Shown here in pieces: positions 12,321-21,259 of a stretch of DNA of 64,000 nt (position 1 is the first letter of the stretch; every line of letters starts with the position of its first letter). A model generated the notes under the pieces. That model worked only from the letters and a program-made list of their open reading frames with translations, made no database searches and had not been told where the DNA came from. The position numbers and the translations under genes were made by a program. Source of the stretch: Lasiosphaeria ovina (Eukaryota > Ascomycota > Sordariomycetes > Sordariales > Lasiosphaeriaceae); assembly GCA_033439765.1 (NCBI GenBank), contig JAULSN010000006.1, forward strand, positions 2,728,001-2,792,000, written 5' to 3'.

Positions 12321-12574
12321 TGAGTTTCCCTCTAGCTATTAAATTAGTATCGCCTCGTTGTCCCGGGGGTACTTATGAGGGTATTATACTTCATTCCCTA
12401 GCGGTTAGATACTTACGGGACGAGGGGGGAATACAAAAACACCTCGTATTACTGCTAAAGAGCCGTACAGGATGCGGTAGCCTTGTATTGCGAGTTATTA
12501 TTGAGCGGGCGTTCGGTCAGTTTAAGGGAAGGCGAGAAATCGATCGTGTTGTTCGAGGAAAAATAACGAATTAG
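12321..12574 (+). pseudogene. Possible PIF/Harbinger (DDE_4) transposase C-terminal fragment
   Basis: An open frame ends at 12574. Near its end (12491-12532) it carries RVIIERAFGQFKGR. This strongly resembles the region around the third catalytic acidic residue of Harbinger-type DDE transposases, where an E-R-A-F-G-x-x-K-G-R motif is usual. The upstream part of the frame does not match the family in my reading, so this is at most a small remnant. The frame upstream (from 12080) crosses the poly-G run and is not credible as one protein. Confidence 0.35.
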
Positions 12575-12599
12575 ATAGAGATACTGAATTATTATAGGC

Positions 12600-13733
12600 T
12601 TTATAAATTTGTAATTTCCCAATACGGATTTAACGTATAAAGCGCTTTGGACCCGGAAAAACCGTCGTTATTAAAGCAAACGTCTAAGTAGATCGTAGGG
12701 ATAGCGTATTATAATATTCCAATAAATTAGGCGTAGCTCGGATTGTTCGTAGGCGGCTTATTTTATATTATAATAAATAGTATTAAGTTGCTCTATTAAA
12801 TTGGACATTAGTAGTGAGTATATATACGGTTTCCCGAAACTATAGGTGGGAATTATGATTGACTTACCTCTAATAATAGTAAACGACTATATATATAGTA
12901 AGAGTTGTGACGTAGCTTAATACGGTCTACTTTCTTCCTTAACGTCGCTATAAGATAAATTGAGAGTTTTATAAGGACGGTATTACGGTAGGGGATGCTC
13001 TATCTTGCTTCTATTGACGTTATAGTGCCTGCGCGGCTGCCTAGCTTACCCGTGACCTTTGGATATAGAGACGGTGTTACGATTATAATGAGATTAAACT
13101 ATTAGGAGAGCTATTTGACTATTTATAGCTAATGTAGTAAATAGAATAAGCGAGAAGGGAGAGTAGTGGAATTGGGCTATAAGTAATAGGAAGGCGGAAT
13201 AGATTAATTTGGCTAACTTTCATATAAAAGTCTATAAATTAGGTAACTTAACGGACTAATACTAATTTTTTTTAAATAACTAAGGAATTCGCCTCCTATA
13301 TAACTTCTTTAAATATCGATAAATACTAATATTTCAAAAACACAATTAACTATACTTATTAGGTTACGCCGGGTATTTGAATCCCGGGTTTGACCATATA
13401 TTAGCTAGTGATACGAGGCCTTTGACTCGCCTAGTGCCCTATGGAAGCTCTTTCAAGAGTGGCTGCTATGAAAAATTAGTATAACGTCTAAAGTCGGTCA
13501 TTTTTTTTATACCTTTAATAGCTAAGCCGTCTTAGACGCGTATATTATAGCTGAGAGGAAGCTTATAGCACGAGAATCTAATAGCTACCGGTCTAAGTCG
13601 TCTACCCCTACCGTACCATCCTCCTTCGTATAGCCTTATATTAATTCCATAGTAATACGACCTAAAGCCCGAATATGTCGGTATATATTTGAATTAAGTA
13701 CTAACTCACAACCCCCTTATATATTCGTTAGTT
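12600..13733. other. RIP-degraded flank of the copia insertion
   Basis: TA-dense and stop-rich on both strands; no domain recognised. It ends with the AATAT duplicated by the copia insertion. Confidence 0.45.
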
Positions 13734-13738
13734 AATAT
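13734..13738. repeat. Target-site duplication, left copy (AATAT)
   Basis: AATAT immediately precedes the 5' LTR, and the same five bases follow the 3' LTR at 20153-20157. Five bases is the usual duplication for Ty1/copia integrases. Confidence 0.85.
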
Positions 13739-14487
13739 TGTTAAAGTATGGCTAGTTACTAGGGTTGTAGGTCCTGAAGTGCAGGGCACTGCAGTAGCTG
13801 TGTTGGAGTTGTGAGTGTTGTGGCTGTTGTGTGGTGCTGAGGGCGCTATACCTAGATTGTTTACTTTGCCCCACAGCACCCTCTCGAAACCCCTATACGT
13901 CTTGGCACACGTAAGACAAGCCCACTAGAAGACTATAGAATACAGAGCTGTCTACGAAGCCTGTGGGCCTCTAGAACCTTCTAGAGAGCCCACCTTAGGT
14001 CTATATAGACCTGTCCTTTCTCTTAGATAGATTTCCTTAAGCAAGCAAGCCTCTTGTTGTGAGTATAAAAGAAAGCAACAAGTAAGCACTGCACTCACCA
14101 CTCTTTGTACTATACTTCTTCTATAATACAACTCCTCTCTGTCTTCTTCAGCACCCACAGTTGGTCCCGAAGACCCTGACTGTAGGGCAGAGTCCCCTAC
14201 AGCCTACGAGGTAGACTGCTGAGCAGAGTCCTCACAGTCTGAGTGGCAGGCCTGTAGCAGAGTTCTACAGACCTGTAGTCAGTCAGCCTGCTTCCCTCAG
14301 TGCCTTGCAGAAGCACTGTTGTATCGGACCGTAGGGCACAGCTCCCTACAGTCTACCCTGCACTTGATCGACCTACCCTGCACTTGGTTCCCGATATACG
14401 CTACACGCCTTGCTTCCGCTGCGCCTGCTGCCCTGCGCACCCTGTATAGGTGCTGAGTTCAGGCCTATACAGGAACGTAGTTCAACA
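13739..14487 (+). repeat. 5' LTR of the copia element
   Basis: Starts TGTTAAAGTATGG and ends GTAGTTCAACA. It matches the right LTR along its whole length in my reading. It carries a TATA-like box near its middle. A 68-codon minus-strand frame in each LTR copy is incidental. Confidence 0.93.
14064..14070 (+). promoter_or_regulatory. TATA-like box in the LTR promoter
   Basis: TATAAAA at this position, with an equivalent in the right LTR, is the best candidate core promoter for the genomic RNA. The downstream CT-rich, pyrimidine-rich stretch would suit transcript initiation. This is inferred from sequence only. Confidence 0.55.
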
Positions 14488-14502
14488 GGTTATGAGCCCG
14501 GG
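14488..14502 (+). other. Primer-binding site for half initiator-Met tRNA
   Basis: GGTTATGAGCCCGGG begins at the first base after the 5' LTR. It is complementary to the anticodon stem-loop of eukaryotic initiator tRNA-Met (the GGGCTCATAACC region with the CAU anticodon), not to a tRNA 3' end. Priming by a cleaved half-tRNA(iMet) is known for Drosophila copia and yeast Ty5, so the same mode is inferred here. Confidence 0.8.
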
Positions 14503-14521
14503 TCAGTAGCTACTACCCGGG
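14497..14521 (+). other. Hairpin overlapping the primer-binding site
   Basis: The 25-base segment CCCGGGT-C-AGTAGCTACT-ACCCGGG can fold into an 11-bp stem with one bulged C. Its left arm overlaps the 3' end of the primer-binding site, so folding would compete with or position primer annealing. The structure is seen; the regulatory role is inference. Confidence 0.6.
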
Positions 14522-14702
14522 ATCTCTCGCCCTTAGCGTTCGACGACTAAGTACACCTTTCGGATCGATCCAGGCCAGCCCACAGGCTGTAAGTCCTACC
14601 CTTCGGCACACTCAGGAGGGCACAGTACCCCTGAACCCCTATTCTTCAGGCTACCAACAGGTCTTTCTGCGCTTCAGACCCGCCTGAATCAAGTTATCTA
14701 CT

Positions 14703-17700
14703 ATGTCGGACTTCGACGATATACGGATGACTCCCCTTGAGGGCTCCGTAGCAGAGTCTGTAGCCCATATAGGCCCTACGCTTCAGGGTCTACAGAGCCA
14801 GATCAACGCTATAACCGGCCAACTTGAGAGACTCTTCATCCTTTTACAGGGCTCTCAACAACAACCGCCTACGCAGGCACCCCCCACCGAGGCACCACTG
14901 CCTCTACAGGACCCTGTTCCTGTACCAGCAACCGCTCCACGCCCTACAGAGGACTTCAGCAGCCTTACGATACGGGAACTAGCTAAGCAGTCCCTCAACC
15001 TAGCTGAAAAGCAACGCCTCTCAGGCCCTGAGAATTACCAACAGTGGTTCCAGGCCATCTCTATTCAGCTCAGGGCTCTACAGATCCCTGAATTCCTCGA
15101 AAACCCTGAATCAGTCAGTACCCGGCTGTCTGATCCACAGAAGGCAGCCCTACTATTGACCCTACGGAATACCTTAAAGGAAGGACCCCTTTCTACTATA
15201 GCCTTCGAGACCGACCCTGCTACGGCTTATAGGCGTCTAAAGCTACAGTACGCACCCACTCAGTCAGTGCTTCGAAACGACCTCTATAGTGAGTTTCACT
15301 CACTACAGTTCGACGGCAGCATTACTATAGTGGATTTCAACGCCAAATTCAACACTATAGTTAGCCGTCTAGCAGGCCTGGGAGTCAAGATCGCTGAAAT
15401 CGACCAAATCAACCACTATTTCCACGTCCTTGAAGGTCATTTTCCGCAGTGGGCTGAGCGCTGTAAAGGACTGCTACGGCAGGAACAGTGGCTCTTCAAC
15501 ACAGAGGGCAAGATCACACGTTTGAGCCTCCTGTATTTTCAGGAAGATCTGCTTGTAGAAGCCCGGAATTCCGCGTCTTCTACTAGCCAGCAGTATCTTA
15601 CCCTGCAGGCCCGCTATAGGCAGGGCTCTCAGGGAAAGAAAAAGGACTCCAAGAACCGTAAGGAGCAAAAGAACGGTAAAAAGGAGGACTCCAAAGATCA
15701 GGGCAGTAAAAAGGCTACCCAAGAATCTAAAAAGGACCTCAGGAAATCAAACATAGAGTCTTTCAGTACTGAGGACCCTCCTGAAGACCTTTCTTCTAGG
15801 TCCTCGACTCCTGAACCAGTAAACGAACCGCCAGATTCGCCTGCCAACGAAGCCTTCGCTATAGGCTATAACCTTGAGTCTGGGACCCTATTCAGCACCT
15901 CCCTAGACGACTCAGAGCCTGAGGAAGCCCTTAAACTTACCCCTGAATTCAACCACCATACCTACCACAGCAGTGAGTGGCTCTTCGATACAGGCTCTAC
16001 AGTACATATCTGTACCAACAAAAGCCTATTCACCGAGCTACAGCGTTCAACGACCCTAGGACCTGTCAAAACCGGTGGTGGCCTCGTTCAACCACAGGGC
16101 ATAGGCACTGTGAAGGTCGAATTCTTCATAGGGCTTATAGAGGGCAAAGCCGAGTACAGCTCGATCTCTCTCAAAGAGACCCTCTACATTCCAGGCTTCC
16201 CGCTCAATATCGTTAGTGGGCAGAAGCTCTATAAGTCAGGCGGCACCCTTATTAAGGAAAAGATTTATACTGCCTCGAGGAAGCTTATAGCGTTACTAGA
16301 CTTCCAAAAGTCGGGATTCTTCCTCACCACTAAAGGCCAGAAGGCTCAAATTCGTCATAAGCCCCAACGACAGGCCTACGGAACTATTTGGCAGTGCTAT
16401 AATAGTTCCACCACTTCGAATTCAGACTCTGAAGCCCCTGAATCCATAGAGGGGGCAGTGGCAACCCCTAAATCCACAGAGGGGGCTACAAAGCTCACTA
16501 CTACCCTGAAGGCTCCCTCAGAGGCCCTGATCAAGTCTGCCTACCTCTGGCATGTCCGCTTAGGACATATAGGCCTAGACCTTCTGAAAAAGACTGCCTT
16601 GATCACTAAGGGTATGCCTAACTTTCAAAGGATCCAGCCTAAGGACCTCGCCTGCAAGAGCTGTGACGCCGCTAAAATACTTCGAAGACCTTCTAAGAAG
16701 CCTGTTGCCGACCCACCACATGCCCTAGGCCGCCTAGAGGGGGATATCTTCATTATTCGGCCTACACCACTGAATAATAAGCCCTACGGCCTTCTTCTAG
16801 TGGATCGAAAGACACGCTTCCGGCTACTCAGGCTGCTAAAATCCAAGGACGAAGCAGCCCCAGCAATTCAGTCAGTTATAGAGGGCCTCTATAATACCTA
16901 CAAGCGTTACCCTGCAGAGGTTCACTACGACGGAGGCACTGAAATCAAAAGGGCACTCCCTTACTTCGCTGAAAAGGGCATTGGCTACAGTGAGTCCAGT
17001 CCCTACGCCCACCACCAAAACGGCCTACCTGAACGCTCTATACGGGTCCTTTTAGAGCGCCTCAGAGCCACTATGGTAGCTTCTGGGCTACCACCTACTC
17101 TCTGGGGCTACGTTATAGGCCCTGTACTGCAGCTCATCAACAAGACTGCCAACAGTACCAAGGAGCTTACGCCCTACCAACTCTTTCACGACGAACTCGT
17201 ACCCTCTCAGGCACCTCACGTCCCCAGCCTCGAAGACTATAGGGCTATAGGCACTGAATGTCTGGTGCTTATACCCCCTGAACGCCGAGTTACAGCGGAC
17301 AAGCTCGCGCCTAAAGGAGAGAAAGGGAGGCTGCTGGCTGTACTAGGGCATCAAACCTACTTAGTATGGCTAGGGCGCCGAAGAGTGGTCCAAACTAGTT
17401 TCATCAAACTATACGAGGACCCCTATACCCAGACTCAAGGACCTTCAAAGCCTATAGGCTCCCTTCTACTCCCTGAAGTAGAAGAAGAGGCTGAAGACGA
17501 AGCCCCTGAGCAAGCCCCTGAGCAAGCCCCTGAGCAAGCCCCTGAGCGAGCCCCTGAGCAAGCCCCTGAGTCAGTCCCTGAGCCGGAATTCAAACGCCTA
17601 GAAGTACACCTTCCACAGGCTACAAAGGCCCAACGGGAGGAATTCCAACGCCTGGACCCTATGGATACTAGTGAGTTGGTAACTTACCTAGTAACTAAGG

Positions 17701-19358
17701 GTGTTGAAGCTGCCTGTTACAAAGCCAAGAGGGCAAAAGGCAGTAAGTCTGACGAACCTACCACCTTTAAACAGGCTCTTAAACACCCACAAAAGGCACA
17801 GTGGCTTCCAGCCTTCTTCAAGGAGCTTGAACAACTACTAAAAACGAAGACCTTCTACTTCGTTAGCCGTAGTAAAGCCCTAAAAGCCCCTATAACCAGC
17901 CGCTGGGTCACAAGGGCAAAGAAGAATCCACAAGGCCAAATTACCAAGTTCAAGGCCAGGCTCGTTGTGAGAGGCTTCCAACAGATCCCTGGAACCGATT
18001 TTACAGAGACCTTTGCAGCCACTTCAGCACCACCAACTTGGCGGGTAATACTCGCTATAGCGGCCCTACAAGACCTGGAAATCGAGCAGGTCGACTTCGT
18101 AGGGGCCTTTCTGAATTCTGAGACTGACGTGGACCTCTATATAGAGCTCCCGGAAGGCCTATATGAATACAGTCTTAGCAGTCCACAGGCTGCTGAACTG
18201 TTGAAGCAGTTAGGCTGGGACCCTACGCAGGACCAAGTCATACTGCTGAAGAAGTCCCTATATGGCTTGAAGCAGGCACCCTACCTGTGGCAACAAAAGC
18301 TCTCTACCCTACTGAAGAATCTAGAGTACAGCCCTCTAGCCTCTGACGTAGCCACCTACTACAATAGGGAGCTTCAGATCTACGTAGTTAGCCACGTGGA
18401 TGACTGCCTACTGATCGGACCCTCCAAAAAGGACCTCAACGCTCTGAAACGACAACTGGCCCGAGCCTACGATATTGAAGATTTAGGGCCCGCCCAGTAC
18501 TTCCTTGGCGTAGAAATCGTCCGCCAACGCTCTGAAAGACGGCTCTGGCTTCACCAACGTGCCTACATTACAGAGGCAGTCGAGTACTTCAGGCTCAGCA
18601 CTACTGGACCAAAAATCCCACTTTCCCCGGGCATCACAGGCCCTGACTCACCTGGCCAGCCTCTCAACGCCACTGAAAAGAAGCTCTACCAACGCCTAGT
18701 CGGTACTGCTATGTATGCTGCAACCCAGACCCGGCCTGATATCGCTTTCAGTATAGGTTGGCTATCTAGGCAGCTACAAGAGCCAGCTATAGGGCATCTC
18801 AAGGCAGTCAAAAAGCTGCTGAGCTACCTGTACGGCTCTCGGGACCTCGCCATTCAGTACGGTCCCTGCAGTAGCCTAGCCCCTGAAGGTTATTCTGATA
18901 GTGACTGGGCAGGCTGTAAGACTACAGCTCGCTCAACCTACGGCTACCTTTTTACCGTTGGAAAAGGTCCTGTAAGCTGGAAATCTAAGCGGGCTAATAC
19001 AGTGGCCTACTCGACCCTGGAGGCTGAGTACACAGCACTCATCGAAGCTAATAAGGAGGCTCAGTGGCTCAGAGGACTGTTTACCGAAATACAGCAGCCT
19101 CTACAAGGTCCTATACCCCTGAAAAGCGACAACACAGGTGCTATAGACACTGCTCATAACCCCAAGCACCATAACCGTACCAAGCATACGCTCATACGGT
19201 TCCAAGGGCTAAAAGAGAGTGTTACGGAGGGCAGTATCACTGTAGACTACATACCTACAGAGGATATGCCAGCCGATGGACTAACCAAAGCCCTTCCTCA
19301 CGCTAAGTTTGAGAGGTTCCTAGCACTGCTAAACCTCTCTAAGCCCCCTATAACATAG
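14703..19358 (+). CDS. Copia Gag-Pol polyprotein (1551 aa)
   Basis: A single uninterrupted frame encodes Gag, protease, integrase, reverse transcriptase and RNase H in Ty1/copia order. Gag (about 1-330) ends in a Lys/Ser-rich tail with no CCHC knuckle. The protease active site is D429 in LFDTGST. The pre-integrase HHCC domain has WHVRLGHIG (from 616) and CKSCDAAK. The integrase catalytic triad is D681, D743 and E777. A Pro/Glu-rich repeat linker leads to the reverse transcriptase, with VDFVGAFLN and the catalytic HVDD at 1231-1234. RNase H follows with SDSDWAG near 1398-1404 and ends with ADGLTKALPHAKFE. The frame starts 200 bases after the primer site at the first long-frame ATG. Gag and Pol share one frame with no visible frameshift, as in many copia elements, so the Gag:Pol ratio must be set in another way. 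Confidence 0.95.
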   Translation: MSDFDDIRMTPLEGSVAESVAHIGPTLQGLQSQINAITGQLERLFILLQGSQQQPPTQAPPTEAPLPLQDPVPVPATAPRPTEDFSSLTIRELAKQSLNLAEKQRLSGPENYQQWFQAISIQLRALQIPEFLENPESVSTRLSDPQKAALLLTLRNTLKEGPLSTIAFETDPATAYRRLKLQYAPTQSVLRNDLYSEFHSLQFDGSITIVDFNAKFNTIVSRLAGLGVKIAEIDQINHYFHVLEGHFPQWAERCKGLLRQEQWLFNTEGKITRLSLLYFQEDLLVEARNSASSTSQQYLTLQARYRQGSQGKKKDSKNRKEQKNGKKEDSKDQGSKKATQESKKDLRKSNIESFSTEDPPEDLSSRSSTPEPVNEPPDSPANEAFAIGYNLESGTLFSTSLDDSEPEEALKLTPEFNHHTYHSSEWLFDTGSTVHICTNKSLFTELQRSTTLGPVKTGGGLVQPQGIGTVKVEFFIGLIEGKAEYSSISLKETLYIPGFPLNIVSGQKLYKSGGTLIKEKIYTASRKLIALLDFQKSGFFLTTKGQKAQIRHKPQRQAYGTIWQCYNSSTTSNSDSEAPESIEGAVATPKSTEGATKLTTTLKAPSEALIKSAYLWHVRLGHIGLDLLKKTALITKGMPNFQRIQPKDLACKSCDAAKILRRPSKKPVADPPHALGRLEGDIFIIRPTPLNNKPYGLLLVDRKTRFRLLRLLKSKDEAAPAIQSVIEGLYNTYKRYPAEVHYDGGTEIKRALPYFAEKGIGYSESSPYAHHQNGLPERSIRVLLERLRATMVASGLPPTLWGYVIGPVLQLINKTANSTKELTPYQLFHDELVPSQAPHVPSLEDYRAIGTECLVLIPPERRVTADKLAPKGEKGRLLAVLGHQTYLVWLGRRRVVQTSFIKLYEDPYTQTQGPSKPIGSLLLPEVEEEAEDEAPEQAPEQAPEQAPERAPEQAPESVPEPEFKRLEVHLPQATKAQREEFQRLDPMDTSELVTYLVTKGVEAACYKAKRAKGSKSDEPTTFKQALKHPQKAQWLPAFFKELEQLLKTKTFYFVSRSKALKAPITSRWVTRAKKNPQGQITKFKARLVVRGFQQIPGTDFTETFAATSAPPTWRVILAIAALQDLEIEQVDFVGAFLNSETDVDLYIELPEGLYEYSLSSPQAAELLKQLGWDPTQDQVILLKKSLYGLKQAPYLWQQKLSTLLKNLEYSPLASDVATYYNRELQIYVVSHVDDCLLIGPSKKDLNALKRQLARAYDIEDLGPAQYFLGVEIVRQRSERRLWLHQRAYITEAVEYFRLSTTGPKIPLSPGITGPDSPGQPLNATEKKLYQRLVGTAMYAATQTRPDIAFSIGWLSRQLQEPAIGHLKAVKKLLSYLYGSRDLAIQYGPCSSLAPEGYSDSDWAGCKTTARSTYGYLFTVGKGPVSWKSKRANTVAYSTLEAEYTALIEANKEAQWLRGLFTEIQQPLQGPIPLKSDNTGAIDTAHNPKHHNRTKHTLIRFQGLKESVTEGSITVDYIPTEDMPADGLTKALPHAKFERFLALLNLSKPPIT
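17502..17585 (+). repeat. 12-bp minisatellite coding for PEQA repeats
   Basis: Seven in-frame units of GCCCCTGAGCAA (the last ones diverged) encode alternating Pro-Glu-Gln-Ala in the linker between integrase and reverse transcriptase. Copy number would be expected to vary between element copies by slippage without disturbing the frame. Confidence 0.85.
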
Positions 19359-19395
19359 AGGGGGTCTTCTAAGCTACAGTACCCAGTACAGCCAT

Positions 19396-19403
19396 AGAGG
19401 GGG
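19396..19403 (+). other. Polypurine tract of the copia element
   Basis: AGAGGGGG sits immediately before the TG of the 3' LTR, the expected primer for plus-strand DNA synthesis. A second copy of CATAGAGGGGG lies at 19354-19364, overlapping the TAG stop of the Gag-Pol frame. Confidence 0.8.
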
Positions 19404-20152
19404 TGTTAAAGTATGGCTAGTTACTAGGGTTGTAGGTCCTGAAGTGCAGGGCACTGCAGTAGCTGTGTTGGAGTTGTGAGTGTTGTGGCTGTTGTGTGGT
19501 GCTGAGGGCGCTATACCTAGATTGTTTACTTTGCCCCACAGCACCCTCTCGAAACCCCTATACGTCTTGGCACACGTAAGACAAGCCCACTAGAAGACTA
19601 TAGAATACAGAGCTGTCTACGAAGCCTGTGGGCCTCTAGAACCTTCTAGAGAGCCCACCTTAGGTCTATATAGACCTGTCCTTTCTCTTAGATAGATTTC
19701 CTTAAGCAAGCAAGCCTCTTGTTGTGAGTATAAAAGAAAGCAACAAGTAAGCACTGCACTCACCACTCTTTGTACTATACTTCTTCTATAATACAACTCC
19801 TCTCTGTCTTCTTCAGCACCCACAGTTGGTCCCGAAGACCCTGACTGTAGGGCAGAGTCCCCTACAGCCTACGAGGTAGACTGCTGAGCAGAGTCCTCAC
19901 AGTCTGAGTGGCAGGCCTGTAGCAGAGTTCTACAGACCTGTAGTCAGTCAGCCTGCTTCCCTCAGTGCCTTGCAGAAGCACTGTTGTATCGGACCGTAGG
20001 GCACAGCTCCCTACAGTCTACCCTGCACTTGATCGACCTACCCTGCACTTGGTTCCCGATATACGCTACACGCCTTGCTTCCGCTGCGCCTGCTGCCCTG
20101 CGCACCCTGTATAGGTGCTGAGTTCAGGCCTATACAGGAACGTAGTTCAACA
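19404..20152 (+). repeat. 3' LTR of the copia element
   Basis: 749 bp, TG...CA, with no difference from the 5' LTR that I could find by eye. LTRs are identical at insertion, so this points to a young copy. Confidence 0.93.
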
Positions 20153-20157
20153 AATAT
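20153..20157. repeat. Target-site duplication, right copy (AATAT)
   Basis: AATAT follows the 3' LTR and matches the five bases before the 5' LTR. The flank here is itself a run of AT repeats, so the match is slightly weaker evidence than usual. Confidence 0.8.
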
Positions 20158-20339
20158 ATATAAAAAGGATATATTAACTTATAGATTTTCACTCTTCCTT
20201 CATAATCTATTAGTACGTGTAAATACGTTAGTTGACCGTGCTTAAGCCCTTTTCTCTCCAGATAGGAAAGCCCATCTAGTATCTACCCGCGTATTAGATA
20301 TAGAATTATAGGCTACTAGGGGAACTTACTTGTCCTAAT

Positions 20340-20950
20340 ATTGATACTAATCGGATTTCATTTATAAGAGGGTTTCCCGCTATATCGAATAGAGATAATG
20401 GTATGAATATAAATACGGCCGAAAAAACGTTTCCAATATAGAATACCTCCTATAGACGAAGGAATTTAGGATGCCGTATCTACTGAATAGATCGTATTTG
20501 ACTTTTTGAGTCTGGTTTATGAAAGTCTTGAATTATTATAAGTGATGGTTTCTTACTTGGGGAAGAATCATTATCCGAGGAAGAATCTTCATCCGAGGAG
20601 GGATTCCTATCTAGTAAGAGAAAGCTCGTTTCCGCTACTATAACGTATTTGCTCTTACTAAATTGGAGTTAGTAAAGCTTCTTATAGTTCCTCCAAGGTA
20701 ACGCTTAGATAGTTAAGGTCGACTTAGATATTTCAGCTTCATAATTTATATTTTCCCTTATTATAGGCTTAACGATAGTAAGGCTATGGCTATCCCTCTT
20801 GCTTGCTCGACTAATCGGCTCCGAAGTATCCCTGGAAAGACGTTCTTCATTACCTACCCAACCGCCCACGCCGGACCCTTTCGCTATAGGTATATCATTC
20901 GTTCCTCCCCGATTCCTAGTAGGGGGGGCCGATAGTACTCCACTAAAAGT
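20340..20950 (-). pseudogene. Degraded open stretch of unknown identity
   Basis: One minus-strand frame stays mostly open for about 600 bases. It contains a Ser/Asp-rich block (NPSSDEDSSSDNDSSPSKK) and a later hydrophobic block (FYIGNVFSAVFIFIPLSLF). A handful of TAA/TAG codons interrupt it. I do not recognise it. The copia insertion lies about 190 bases beyond its downstream end. Confidence 0.3.
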
Positions 20951-21070
20951 ATCTTCCTATTAGTCCTATTAGCGACTACCGGGAAATATTATATTTCGTT
21001 TCTACATTTTGAAGCCGATAAGGTATGAAAATCCAACCAAGTAGAGAAGTATTTAAATAATCTGGAGGTC

Positions 21071-21084
21071 GGGGGGGGGGGGGG
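21071..21084 (+). repeat. 14-base poly-G run
   Basis: A second long G homopolymer, in an otherwise AT-rich spacer (20950-21260) with no supported gene. Confidence 0.8.
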
Positions 21085-21259
21085 ATAAAAATAGGAAGTT
21101 GGTTAAAAGAGACCATTTCTAGGACCTTAGTTTATTAAGGACGTACGGGGTGGGACTAGAACTTGGACCCCTTATATATTAGATAAAGCGGTTCGCGGGA
21201 GAACACAAATACTAGCTCGCTAGATAGACGGAATATCCCTTTCACTATATCAAGTAATA

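Larger units (their letters stand above)
13739..20152 (+). mobile_element. Intact Ty1/copia LTR retrotransposon, 6.4 kb
   Basis: The element has two 749-bp LTRs bounded by TGTT and AACA, a primer-binding site directly after the left LTR, one long Gag-Pol frame and a polypurine tract directly before the right LTR. AATAT flanks both ends. The two LTRs look identical by eye and the coding frame is uninterrupted. Its CA/TG content is normal, in sharp contrast to the mutated DNA on both sides. This indicates a recent insertion that arrived after, or escaped, RIP. All parts needed for autonomous retrotransposition appear present; activity itself is not shown. Confidence 0.95.

Noticed and set aside
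13361..13405. CCGGG...TTGAATCCCGGG resembling a tRNA T-arm
   Set aside because: The loop is two bases too long and no acceptor, D or anticodon arms are found at the right distances.
13952..14158. 68-codon minus frame, repeated at 19617-19823
   Set aside because: Identical because both lie in the copia LTRs; no coding evidence.
15474..15722. 82-codon minus frame with hydrophobic residues
   Set aside because: Shadow of the Lys-rich Gag tail of the copia polyprotein.
21145..21230. tRNA-like string (GGGACTAGAACTTGG) on the minus strand
   Set aside because: Resembles a T-arm, but I could not assemble a cloverleaf with an anticodon stem. A RIP-mutated tRNA or SINE head remains possible; tRNAscan-type folding would decide.
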